This document shows, one piece after another, positions 1 to 5,370 of a DNA stretch of 16,553 nt (positions are counted from its first letter, which is position 1; each line of letters opens with the position of its first letter). The stretch comes from an uncultured Oscillospiraceae bacterium (lineage in GTDB: Bacteria; Bacillota; Clostridia; Oscillospirales; Oscillospiraceae). Below the pieces are notes generated by a model. It ran no database searches and was not told the DNA's origin. It saw only the letters and a program-made list of their open reading frames with translations. The position numbers were made by a program, and so were the translations under genes. Location of the stretch: positions 1-16,553 of the forward strand of contig CAJUCA010000058.1 of NCBI GenBank assembly GCA_910585265.1. The letters run 5' to 3'.

Positions 1-2
1 AT

Positions 3-245
3 AGCATTGCCGGGAGCAAAACATCAACCGAGATTTATACGGTGGAAGATTTGCTGAATGATATTGAAAATGCGGAACTGCTCAAAACCCTGCTGACAGT
101 GGACAAGCTCACCTTGCAAATCTCTGTGCTGAAAATGAATGGATACTCGACCAATGAGATTGCTGTGCTTGTCCATCTGTCCACGGACGCCATTTATAAG
201 CGGATAGCCGTACTGAAAAAGAAATTGAAGAAATTTCAAGGGTAA
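3..245 (+). CDS. Sigma-70 region 4 / HTH-like protein, 5' end cut by the window
   Basis: The reading frame is open to the left edge of the window, so the gene is truncated here and its true start lies upstream. A GTG at 42 is in frame but has no convincing Shine-Dalgarno sequence. The visible C-terminal ~80 residues are helical. They include a helix-turn-helix-like stretch (NGYSTNEIAVLVHLSTDAIY, then a lysine-rich end KKKLKKF) that resembles sigma region 4 or LuxR-type DNA-binding domains. It is followed by an intrinsic terminator and then by another sigma-like gene, an arrangement seen in integrative and conjugative elements of Clostridia. The function is inferred from fold resemblance only. 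It could equally be a small element-borne regulator rather than a true sigma factor. Confidence 0.55.
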   Translation, partial: SIAGSKTSTEIYTVEDLLNDIENAELLKTLLTVDKLTLQISVLKMNGYSTNEIAVLVHLSTDAIYKRIAVLKKKLKKFQG

Positions 246-272
246 CTCCAAAATTGCATGTCTCCACGGGCT

Positions 273-309
273 GCTGGGTGAGAGGTCAAGTCCTCTCACC
301 CAGCTTTTT
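273..309 (+). terminator. Intrinsic terminator between two sigma-like genes
   Basis: A perfect 13-bp stem (273-285 pairing with 292-304, starting GCTGGGTG) has a 6-nt loop and is followed directly by TTTTT (305-309). The Shine-Dalgarno sequence of the next gene begins only 3 nt later (313), so the hairpin either ends the upstream transcript or attenuates readthrough into the downstream gene. Confidence 0.85.
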
Positions 310-326
310 CGTAGGAGGACGAGCGA

Positions 327-806
327 ATGACGTTCATGGATAAGGTCTATACGCTTCGGACGGAAGTCCGTGGCGATGGGAAAACGGCGTATTTCATCAG
401 CTTTGCGGATGGGCAAGGCGAGTTTTACGATTTGGAGGTATCCGAGCCATTTTTTGTGGAATTTCGTCAAATGGAGCGCAAAAACCGCAATCTGCAACAA
501 TCTGACTGGCGGCATCAGGAAGCGTCAGATTTGTGGGATGAAACGCTCTATAATCGGGCGTTCAAAGTACCCAAAAGCGTTGAGGAATTGATTTTTGACG
601 CAGAACAGCGGGAACTACTCAATAAGGCTATTGCTGCGCTCCCGAAAATCCAGCGGCGGCGTTTTTTGCTCTACCATGAATATAACTTCAACTATCGCCA
701 GATTAGTGAGATGGAGCATTGCAGGCCGCAATCAATCAGGCACTCGGTCATACGGGCCAGGGAGAAAATAAAAGCCGAGATAGAAAAATACCGGGCTGGA
801 CAGTAA
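327..806 (+). CDS. Sigma-70 family (region 4) protein of a mobile element
   Basis: This 159-residue protein starts at an ATG with AGGAGGA at 313-319 and a 7-nt spacer. The C-terminal ~60 residues (about 95-155) look like sigma region 4: a LPKIQRRRF segment, then YNFNYRQISEMEHCRPQSIR as the helix-turn-helix, then a basic helix. In full-length sigma factors this domain binds the -35 element. The N-terminal half is acidic and aromatic and does not look like sigma region 2, so the protein probably cannot act as a complete sigma factor alone. Proteins of this size and layout are common in Tn916/Tn1549-like integrative elements, where they are thought to regulate element genes. Codon use is more AT-rich than in the core genes further right, consistent with acquired DNA. 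The family call is fairly firm; the role is inferred. Confidence 0.7.
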   Translation: MTFMDKVYTLRTEVRGDGKTAYFISFADGQGEFYDLEVSEPFFVEFRQMERKNRNLQQSDWRHQEASDLWDETLYNRAFKVPKSVEELIFDAEQRELLNKAIAALPKIQRRRFLLYHEYNFNYRQISEMEHCRPQSIRHSVIRAREKIKAEIEKYRAGQ

Positions 807-842
807 CAGACTGCCCCGCATCTTTGGACATAGGGCAGTCTG
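807..842. terminator. Hairpin between convergent genes, possible bidirectional terminator
   Basis: A 10-bp perfect stem (CAGACTGCCC at 807-816 with GGGCAGTCTG at 833-842) and a 16-nt loop lie between the convergent sigma-like gene and the tnpV-like gene. There is no T-tract on either side, so termination efficiency is uncertain. Confidence 0.45.
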
Positions 843-870
843 CTAAATGTTCTCTACAGGGTTCTTAATG

Positions 871-1239
871 TCAGGCATAAATCAACTCGTTATAGATAAC
901 TTCCTCTGCCCGGTTTCGGGCGCTGTTCATTTGCCTGACCCATTCCATCTGATCCTCAGCTTTGAGCTGTTCCGTAATTCCTTCCCGCTTTTCCAGTCGC
1001 TTGACCAACTGGAAAAACATAGCCTTTGCTTGAGCATCCACTTTAGACAGGTGGCTGTCCAGCTTGCCGCTGAGAAGTAGGGCGGTATAGATAGGCTCTC
1101 TTTGCGTTTTCAGGTAGTGTTTCCGTCGCTGACCCCAGATACCAACAGAAATGCTTTCAGGTGGGAGTAGATTAGGTAGAAAATAATCGCCCTCTCGATG
1201 ATAGGTTCCGCCCATAAGCTCAAATAATGATATTTCCAT
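871..1239 (-). CDS. tnpV: TnpV-family transposon-encoded protein
   Basis: This 122-residue protein has the recognisable TnpV layout: an N-terminal LFELMGGTYHREGDYFLPNL, a central GIWGQRRKHYLK, then SGKLDSHLSKVDAQA, and a C-terminal GITEQLKAEDQMEWVRQMNS ending in ELIYA. TnpV proteins are encoded on clostridial transposons and conjugative elements; their biochemical role is not established. The start is supported by a GGAGGA Shine-Dalgarno sequence upstream on the minus strand (about 1246-1251). The gene converges on the sigma-like gene across a hairpin. It is a good marker that this region is, or was, part of a mobile element, although no transposase or integrase is present in the window. Confidence 0.8.
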   Translation of the reverse strand: MEISLFELMGGTYHREGDYFLPNLLPPESISVGIWGQRRKHYLKTQREPIYTALLLSGKLDSHLSKVDAQAKAMFFQLVKRLEKREGITEQLKAEDQMEWVRQMNSARNRAEEVIYNELIYA

Positions 1240-1306
1240 GATATAGTCCTCCGATATGTTGAAAATTCCTGCAATTCAATCACATTCGGCTGATTCCACA
1301 AAAGTT

Positions 1307-1339
1307 TTGGGAAGAACTTCCTTACGAAGTTCCTCCCAA
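1307..1339 (-). terminator. Hairpin downstream of the XRE regulator, likely terminator
   Basis: Read on the minus strand, the two 14-nt arms (1326-1339 and 1307-1320) pair fully if one G-U is allowed; on the plus strand the same position is an A-C mismatch. This suggests the structure works for minus-strand transcripts coming from the XRE gene. A TTTT lies a few bases after the stem rather than immediately after it. Confidence 0.5.
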
Positions 1340-1358
1340 TGGACAGGCCGTTAGTTCA

Positions 1359-1586
1359 TTATTTCGCGGCGGGATAAGGCTCCCTTACATCTGTGCGGCC
1401 CAGTAAATAGTCCACGCTGGTGTGGTGAAAGCTCGCCAGGGCGATCAGAATTTCCGGCGGGAGACTCCGCTGGCCCAACTCATAATTGCTGTATACCTGC
1501 TGGGAGCAATTGATGGCGGCGGCTACCTGTGTCTGCGACAGGTCTGAATCTTCCCGCAAGTCCCGAATCCTCCGGTACTGAGACAT
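1359..1586 (-). CDS. XRE-family HTH transcriptional regulator
   Basis: This is a 75-residue single-domain Cro/C1-type regulator. The helix-turn-helix is DSDLSQTQVAAAINCSQQVY, followed by the typical SNYELGQRSLPPEILIALA and the SVDYLLGRTD ending. I chose the ATG at 1586 because GAGG lies 8 nt upstream; a GTG at 1595 and an ATG at 1592 are in frame but sit too close to the Shine-Dalgarno sequence. It is divergently transcribed from the small ribbon-helix-helix gene at 1680, and a dyad (1613-1622 / 1649-1658) overlaps both promoter regions. It probably represses its own and/or the neighbour's promoter. Such regulators are frequent in mobile elements and prophages. The family call is strong; the targets are inferred. 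Confidence 0.85.
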   Translation of the reverse strand: MSQYRRIRDLREDSDLSQTQVAAAINCSQQVYSNYELGQRSLPPEILIALASFHHTSVDYLLGRTDVREPYPAAK

Positions 1587-1606
1587 TGTCATCACCTCAA
1601 CACCGA

Positions 1607-1612
1607 ATTATA
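1607..1612 (-). promoter_or_regulatory. -10 element for the XRE gene
   Basis: The minus strand reads TATAAT here, about 20 bp upstream of the chosen start codon. No good -35 is present at the right spacing (17-18 bp gives TAAATA or GTAAAT), so the promoter may be weak or activator-dependent. Confidence 0.5.
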
Positions 1613-1658
1613 TTTACCGCAAAATGATGTATTTACTTTTACAATAAATTGCGGTAAA
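1613..1658. promoter_or_regulatory. Divergent operator, inverted repeat TTTACCGCAA / TTGCGGTAAA
   Basis: Perfect 10-bp half-sites lie at 1613-1622 and 1649-1658, 36 bp apart start to start. Each half-site touches or overlaps the -10 box of one of the two divergent genes: TAAAAT at 1655-1660 on plus and TATAAT at 1607-1612 on minus. The symmetry suggests a shared repressor site for the XRE or the ribbon-helix-helix protein. Confidence 0.6.
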
Positions 1659-1660
1659 AT
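1632..1660 (+). promoter_or_regulatory. Sigma-A promoter for the ribbon-helix-helix gene
   Basis: TTTACT (1632-1637), a 17-bp spacer and TAAAAT (1655-1660). The predicted start near 1667 leaves a leader of only ~13 nt containing GAGG at 1667-1670. The -10 box overlaps the right operator half-site. Confidence 0.55.
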
Positions 1661-1679
1661 AAGTGTGAGGTGATTTCGG

Positions 1680-1841
1680 ATGGCTCACGAAAGCAGCAAA
1701 AGGGTTTCGATCTTGATCCCGGAGGGGCTGTTCCGGCAGCTGGAAAAGCAGGCGGAGCAGTCCTCGCGATCTGTTTCCTCCTATGTCAGACAGGTGCTGA
1801 AATGGCATTTATCCTATCTGAACCAGTTCCCTCGGACATAA
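1680..1841 (+). CDS. Small ribbon-helix-helix (CopG/Arc-like) protein
   Basis: This 53-residue protein begins MAHESSKRVSILIPEGL. It shows the ribbon-helix-helix pattern: a short strand KRVSILIP, helix A with EGLFRQLEKQAEQ, a turn, and helix B with SVSSYVRQVLKWHL. Such proteins bind DNA as dimers through the paired strands. The start ATG follows GAGG with a 9-nt gap. It is divergent from an XRE regulator, sharing a symmetrical operator, and convergent with a second XRE gene across a strong hairpin. It could be an autoregulator or the antitoxin-like half of a regulatory pair, but no toxin gene is adjacent. The fold assignment is from sequence pattern alone. Confidence 0.7.
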   Translation: MAHESSKRVSILIPEGLFRQLEKQAEQSSRSVSSYVRQVLKWHLSYLNQFPRT

Positions 1842-1846
1842 CACAA

Positions 1847-1871
1847 GGGCCTGTCCCGGAAGGACAGGCCC
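1847..1871. terminator. Hairpin between convergent genes
   Basis: GGGCCTGTCC (1847-1856) pairs perfectly with GGACAGGCCC (1862-1871) across a 5-nt loop. It lies between the ends of the ribbon-helix-helix gene (1841) and the second XRE gene (1876). There is no T-tract on plus; on minus the stem is followed by a mildly T-rich stretch. Confidence 0.6.
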
Positions 1872-1875
1872 CGGT

Positions 1876-2121
1876 TCAGTTCAGCAGCTCCTCTGTGGAG
1901 ACGCCCAGCACCTGCGCCAGCTTTTTTAATTCGACATCCGTCACAAACCGCTCTCCGCTTTCAATCCGCTGGACAGCGTTTTTCTCCAGATCCAGTCCGG
2001 CCAGCTGGAGCATACCCGCCAGCTTATTCTGTGATACCTTCGGCTCCATGGCCATCCGCAGCCGGGCAACATTTTTTCCGCACAGGTTCAGCGTACCGTC
2101 CGGATTCTTGTTTTTGAACAT
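1876..2121 (-). CDS. XRE-family HTH transcriptional regulator (second)
   Basis: This is an 81-residue protein. After an N-terminal arm (MFKNKNPDGTLNLCG) it has a Cro/C1-type fold: KNVARLRMAM, helix-turn-helix around VSQNKLAGMLQLAGLDL, then NAVQRIESGERFVTDVELKKLAQVLGV and STEELL. The start is supported by GAGG about 9 nt upstream on the minus strand. It is divergent from the unknown gene at 2225, with two copies of a TGACA-N9-TGTCA palindrome between them. One copy covers the leader of this gene and the -35 of the other. The likely role is a repressor of both itself and the divergent gene. The family is clear; the regulatory target is inferred from context. Confidence 0.85.
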   Translation of the reverse strand: MFKNKNPDGTLNLCGKNVARLRMAMEPKVSQNKLAGMLQLAGLDLEKNAVQRIESGERFVTDVELKKLAQVLGVSTEELLN

Positions 2122-2135
2122 ACTCTCATCCTCTT

Positions 2136-2154
2136 TGACATTTAGTAGTTGTCA
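2136..2154. promoter_or_regulatory. Operator 1, TGACA-N9-TGTCA
   Basis: A 19-bp interrupted palindrome just upstream of the XRE Shine-Dalgarno sequence. Its right half overlaps the -35 (TTGTCA 2149-2154) of the plus-strand promoter. It is also the inverted copy of operator 2: the 20-bp arms match at 17 positions. Confidence 0.65.
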
Positions 2155-2177
2155 ACAGGGAAAGTTTATGCTATACT
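2149..2177 (+). promoter_or_regulatory. Promoter for the unknown gene at 2225
   Basis: TTGTCA (2149-2154), a 17-bp spacer and TATACT (2172-2177). The predicted start near 2184 lies just left of operator 2, so a bound repressor would block at both -35 and early transcribed positions. Confidence 0.65.
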
Positions 2178-2187
2178 CGGCATAAGT

Positions 2188-2206
2188 TGACACGAACTAA
2201 ATGTCA
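2188..2206. promoter_or_regulatory. Operator 2, TGACA-N9-TGTCA
   Basis: The same palindrome as operator 1, in inverted context. The centres of the two sites (2145 and 2197) are 52 bp apart, close to five helical turns, so dimers on the two sites would face the same side of the DNA. Confidence 0.65.
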
Positions 2207-2224
2207 TTTTGAGGAGAGACTATC

Positions 2225-2530
2225 ATGCGGATCTGGAACGGCACGGAACAGCTCCTGTACGATGCCAGCCGGGAACGGGAGCTGATGGACATTTTAGGCA
2301 TACAGAGTATGGGCGAGGTCACCATCATCCCGTGGCGTTCCCCCGACACGCCGCCCCGGGGTGCCCGGTATGTGCTGCTCAAATTTTACGATCCCGTCAT
2401 GGAGGAGACGGCCTTCGACTTTTTCTCCTATGAAAACGGCGTCTATTCCCACCCGAATGGAGACGGCACCTGGCTTGACTTTCCCAAGGACCGTATCCTG
2501 GGCTGGGCCTACCCCATCAGCGATCCTTAA
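2225..2530 (+). CDS. Hypothetical protein, divergent from an XRE regulator
   Basis: This 101-residue protein has no family I recognise. It is acidic and rich in aromatic residues, with no membrane segment and no signal peptide. Features include YVLLKFYDPVMEETAFDFFS in the middle and a C-terminal GTWLDFPKDRILGWAYPISD. It starts at an ATG behind GAGGAGA (2211-2217). It has its own promoter with two operators and its own terminator, so it is a regulated single-gene transcript, probably controlled by the XRE protein next door. It sits between element-type genes and the obgE operon and may be the last gene of the accessory segment. An association with the XRE protein beyond regulation (for example a toxin or anti-repressor) cannot be judged from the sequence. 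Confidence 0.75.
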   Translation: MRIWNGTEQLLYDASRERELMDILGIQSMGEVTIIPWRSPDTPPRGARYVLLKFYDPVMEETAFDFFSYENGVYSHPNGDGTWLDFPKDRILGWAYPISDP

Positions 2531-2536
2531 AGATGA

Positions 2537-2571
2537 AAACCGCCGGAAGATCATTCTTCCGGCGGTTTTTT
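2537..2571. terminator. Bidirectional intrinsic terminator
   Basis: A 14-bp perfect stem (2537-2550 / 2555-2568) with a 4-nt loop is flanked by A's on the left and T's on the right, so it can work on both strands. It ends the unknown gene on plus and obgE on minus, and overlaps the end of the obgE stop codon. Confidence 0.9.
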
Positions 2572-3856
2572 ACCGTTGATACTCAAACTCCAGATTATAC
2601 AGGCACACCACGTCCCCGTCCTGGATGCCCTTTTCCTCCAACTGGCGGTACACCCCCGCGTCCCGCAAACGCCGCTCGAACCAGTTCCGGCTCTCGTAGT
2701 CCCCGAAATTCACGTTGGCCATGAGCTGGCGCAGCCACGGGCCGTCCACCAGCCAGGTGCCGTCCTCGTCCCGCTGAATGTCCAACGCCTCGGATGTGTC
2801 CACCTCGGGGGGACGCTCCACATAGGTGGGCTCGAACACAATGACGGGGGGGAGGGTGGACAGCTCCCGGGCGGCGGCGTACATCAGCTCCCTCGTCCCC
2901 TGGTGGGTGGCGGCGGACAGCTCGAACAGGGGACAGCCCCTGGCCTCCACGTGGGCCCGGAGCTTTGCCAGCAGCTCCGGGTCCTCCATAATGTCCACCT
3001 TGTTGGCCGCCACCAGCATCCGCCTCGCGGCCAGCTCGGGGGACCACCGCTCCAGCTCCTGGCAGATGGCGTCGAAATCCGCCACCGGGTCCCGGCCCTC
3101 GGAGCCGGACACGTCCACCACATGGATGAGCAGGCGGCAGCGGTCGATGTGCCGGAGGAAGTCGTGGCCCAGCCCCGCGCCGTCGGCGGCCCCCTCAATG
3201 ATGCCGGGGATATCCGCCAGGACGAAGGACTGGCCCTCCTCCATGGGCACCACCCCCAGGTTGGGGGAGAGGGTGGTGAAGTGGTAGTTGGCGATCTTGG
3301 GCTGGGCCCTGGTGACCACGCTGAGCAGGGTGGACTTGCCCACGTTGGGGAAGCCCACCAGCCCCACGTCCGCCAGCAGCTTCAGCTCCAGCAGCACCTC
3401 CCGGACCTGCCCCGGCAGGCCCGCCTTGGCGAACCGGGGGCACTGGCGGGTGGGGGTGGCGAAGTGCTGGTTGCCCCAGCCGCCGTTGCCCCCCCGGGCC
3501 AGCACGAAGTCCTCCCCGCCGGACATATCGCAGATGATCTCCTTTGTCTCCAGATCCCGCACCACCGTGCCCCGGGGTACGCGTATGACCAGATCACTGC
3601 CATCCTTGCCGGAGCACCGCTTGCCCTGGCCCTCCCTGCCGTTTTCGGCGGCGTATTTCCGCTTGTAGCGGAAGTCCATCAGGGTGGACATATGGGGGTC
3701 CACCCGCAGGATAATGTCCCCGCCCCGGCCGCCGTCCCCGCCGTCGGGACCGCCGGCGGCCACGTATTTCTCCCGGTGGAAGGCCACGGCCCCGCCGCCG
3801 CCGTCCCCGGCCCGGACGGTGATCCGGGCGGTGTCGATAAATTGATTGTTGGCCAT
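2570..3856 (-). CDS. obgE: GTPase ObgE/CgtA
   Basis: This 428-residue protein is an essential ribosome-associated GTPase with roles in 50S assembly and the stringent response in other bacteria. The N-terminal glycine-rich Obg fold spans about 1-158 (GDGGGGAVAF, GGPDGGDGGRGG). The G domain has G1 GFPNVGKS at 168-175, the FTTLSPNLG switch region, G3 DIPG at 215-218, G4 NKVD at 285-288 and a G5 serine-alanine near 314-315. A C-terminal OCT domain occupies about 350-428, the usual Bacillota arrangement. The start ATG follows AGGAGG at a good distance. It is the last gene of a minus-strand series after the flavodoxin-like gene, ending in a strong terminator. In many Bacillota obg directly follows rpmA; here four other genes or ORFs and a terminator intervene. 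Confidence 0.97.
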   Translation of the reverse strand: MANNQFIDTARITVRAGDGGGGAVAFHREKYVAAGGPDGGDGGRGGDIILRVDPHMSTLMDFRYKRKYAAENGREGQGKRCSGKDGSDLVIRVPRGTVVRDLETKEIICDMSGGEDFVLARGGNGGWGNQHFATPTRQCPRFAKAGLPGQVREVLLELKLLADVGLVGFPNVGKSTLLSVVTRAQPKIANYHFTTLSPNLGVVPMEEGQSFVLADIPGIIEGAADGAGLGHDFLRHIDRCRLLIHVVDVSGSEGRDPVADFDAICQELERWSPELAARRMLVAANKVDIMEDPELLAKLRAHVEARGCPLFELSAATHQGTRELMYAAARELSTLPPVIVFEPTYVERPPEVDTSEALDIQRDEDGTWLVDGPWLRQLMANVNFGDYESRNWFERRLRDAGVYRQLEEKGIQDGDVVCLYNLEFEYQR

Positions 3857-3879
3857 GTGGCCCTCCTTTTGTGTGTTGA

Positions 3880-4320
3880 TCAGCCGCAGATCCCGGCAAA
3901 AAATCGGCGGACGTTTTCCAGGTCGGCTTCGTCCGGATGGCCCTTACTGGTGCCCCCCACCAGCTTGAACGGCCCAAAGGTGTTGAAGCCCTTGCAGCAG
4001 AACGCCCCGGCTACCATTGCCGACCTCTCCGCCGCCGCCGCGGCGATGGACTTCGCGCTCCCCAGGCCCGCGTAGGTGTACAGGAAAAACACCCGCTTCC
4101 CCACCGGCAGGTTGTTCCGGGCAAAGTCCAGCACGTCGGGGTGGAAGCTCCCGCCGTAGATGCCGGAGGCGAAGCCGATAAGCTCATACCGCCCCAGATC
4201 GGCCCGCTTTTGGGCGGAGGCGTCGATGAGGGTCACGTCATGGCCCTGTGCGATGGCGTCCACCAGCTTTTTGGTGTTGCCGTGGTGGCTGGAATGATAG
4301 ATGATGGCGGTGCTCAGCAT
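3880..4320 (-). CDS. Flavodoxin-like protein
   Basis: This 146-residue protein begins with a hydrophobic strand followed by a phosphate-binding loop (IIYHSSHHGNTKKLVDAIA) as in flavodoxins. The later AGLGSA and FNTFGPFKLVGGTSKGHPDEADL segments are typical of the short flavodoxin family proteins of Clostridia. It would bind FMN and carry out one- or two-electron transfer in the cytoplasm; the partner is unknown. The N-terminal loop has histidines where classic flavodoxins have threonine and glycine, so FMN binding is likely but not certain. A GGGAGGG Shine-Dalgarno sequence precedes the ATG. It lies 14 nt after the acetyltransferase gene and 23 nt before obgE, so the three are probably cotranscribed. 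Confidence 0.85.
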   Translation of the reverse strand: MLSTAIIYHSSHHGNTKKLVDAIAQGHDVTLIDASAQKRADLGRYELIGFASGIYGGSFHPDVLDFARNNLPVGKRVFFLYTYAGLGSAKSIAAAAAERSAMVAGAFCCKGFNTFGPFKLVGGTSKGHPDEADLENVRRFFAGICG

Positions 4321-4334
4321 TGCGGTTCCCTCCC

Positions 4335-4952
4335 TCAGCCCTTCAGCTCGTCCCAGTTGATTTTCCGGTCCTTGAAATAGTATTCCCGGTCGTGCTCGTT
4401 TATCTCCCGTAGCACCCGGCAGGGGTTGCCCACCGCAATGACGTTGGCGGGGATGTCCTTTGTGACCACGCTGCCCGCGCCCACCACCGTGTTGTCCCCG
4501 ATGGTGACGCCGGGCACCACGATCACCCCCGCCCCCAGCCAGCAGTTCCGGCCGATGCGCACCGGGGCGTTATACTGGTACACCTGCTCCCGCAGCTCCG
4601 GCAGGATGGGGTGGCCCGCCGTGGCGATGACCACATTGGGGCCCAGCTCGGTGTAGTCCCCCACGTAGATGTGGGTGTCGTCCACCAGGGTGACGTTGAA
4701 GTTGCAGTAGACGTACTTGCCGAAGTGGACGTGGTGCCCGCCCCAGTTGGCGTGGAGGGGGGCCTCCACGTAGCAGCCCTCCCCCACCTCGGCCAGCATC
4801 TCCTTCAGCATGGCCGCCCGCTTGTCCTGCTGGGTGGGGCGGGTCTGGTTGAAGTCGTACAGCCTGTCCAGACACTGGAACTGCTCCACCAGGATGGCCT
4901 CGTCCATGCACTGATACAGCGCGCCGCTGTGCATTTTTTCCCGAAAATCCAT
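4335..4952 (-). CDS. Sugar O-acetyltransferase (maltose/galactoside acetyltransferase family)
   Basis: This 205-residue protein has the NodL/LacA/Maa layout. An N-terminal helical Mac domain (MDFREKMHSGALYQ to about residue 55) is followed by a left-handed beta-helix of hexapeptide repeats (for example IGDNTVVGAGSVVTKDIPANVIAVGNPCRVLREI). The catalytic histidine is in TAGHP at residue 114. These enzymes transfer acetyl from acetyl-CoA to sugars or sugar-like acceptors; the real substrate is often unknown. The start is set by AGGAGG five nt upstream of the ATG. It follows a tiny ORF (4966-5058) and a small membrane protein gene and precedes the flavodoxin-like gene at 14 nt. Family assignment is confident; substrate specificity is not. 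Confidence 0.92.
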   Translation of the reverse strand: MDFREKMHSGALYQCMDEAILVEQFQCLDRLYDFNQTRPTQQDKRAAMLKEMLAEVGEGCYVEAPLHANWGGHHVHFGKYVYCNFNVTLVDDTHIYVGDYTELGPNVVIATAGHPILPELREQVYQYNAPVRIGRNCWLGAGVIVVPGVTIGDNTVVGAGSVVTKDIPANVIAVGNPCRVLREINEHDREYYFKDRKINWDELKG

Positions 4953-4965
4953 AGGTACCTCCTGA

Positions 4966-5058
4966 TCAGCCCGGCCTGCGCCGGGCGTATGCGCCGCTGT
5001 TCACCCGCCACGTGCCGTCCTCCAGCACGGTGCGGTTCTGCCAGTGGAAGGCGTCCAC
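4966..5058 (-). CDS. Possible 30-residue small protein
   Basis: A 31-codon frame begins at a GTG two nt after the stop of the membrane protein gene, with GGAG in reasonable position, and ends just before the acetyltransferase Shine-Dalgarno sequence. The product begins VDAFHWQNRTVLEDGTWRVN (with the GTG read as methionine in translation) and ends in an arginine-rich ARRRPG. It fills an otherwise empty 108-nt gap exactly. It may be a real translationally coupled peptide or the remnant of a larger gene. The evidence is position and start signals only. Confidence 0.3.
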   Translation of the reverse strand: MDAFHWQNRTVLEDGTWRVNSGAYARRRPG

Positions 5059-5060
5059 GC

Positions 5061-5297
5061 TCAATCTCCTGTCCTCTCTGTTCCGCCGTTGTCCTTGCCC
5101 GGACTCACCACCAGCTCCAGCTTTCCTGGAGTGAGGGTGTAGACCAGGCCCACAATGCCCAGGATCAACGCCAGCAGGTCAAGGATCAAGTGAAGGCCCC
5201 CTCCCCAGAAATGGGAGAGAAACGGGTCAAAGGCCGCCGCGAGCAGAAGAAGTATGCCGAAAAGAAGGAACGCAATCCCCTGGAACAGTCTTTTCAT
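5061..5297 (-). CDS. Small integral membrane protein, unknown function
   Basis: This 78-residue protein has two hydrophobic segments: residues about 5-24 (FQGIAFLLFGILLLLAAAF) and about 35-55 (LHLILDLLALILGIVGLVYTL). A polar, charged C-terminal tail follows (KLELVVSPGKDNGGTERTGD). The ATG at 5297 has AAGGAG about 11 nt upstream. I do not recognise the family. It is the first gene after the rpmA terminator and has too little upstream space for its own promoter between the terminator and the ribosome-binding site, so it must be transcribed by readthrough or from inside rpmA. The function is unknown. Confidence 0.75.
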   Translation of the reverse strand: MKRLFQGIAFLLFGILLLLAAAFDPFLSHFWGGGLHLILDLLALILGIVGLVYTLTPGKLELVVSPGKDNGGTERTGD

Positions 5298-5324
5298 GTT
5301 CTTTTTCGCTCCTTTGTGATTGAT

Positions 5325-5357
5325 GAAAAAAGCCGCAAACGGGGAACCGTTTGCGGC
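5325..5357 (-). terminator. Strong terminator downstream of rpmA
   Basis: An 11-bp stem (5332-5342 / 5347-5357) with a 4-nt loop; on the minus strand it is followed by TTTTTT (plus-strand A's 5326-5331). It lies 13 nt after the rpmA stop and just ahead of the membrane-protein Shine-Dalgarno sequence. Confidence 0.88.
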
Positions 5358-5370
5358 CTTTCATCGCTGC

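Noticed and set aside
1680..2121. A toxin-antitoxin pair made of the ribbon-helix-helix protein and the neighbouring XRE protein
   Set aside because: The genes are convergent rather than in one operon, are separated by a terminator-like hairpin, and neither resembles a toxin.
2576..4075. A 499-residue plus-strand open frame
   Set aside because: It is antisense to obgE and the flavodoxin gene, is composed of low-complexity glycine/histidine/proline-rich sequence, and has no ribosome-binding site. It is a shadow caused by high GC.
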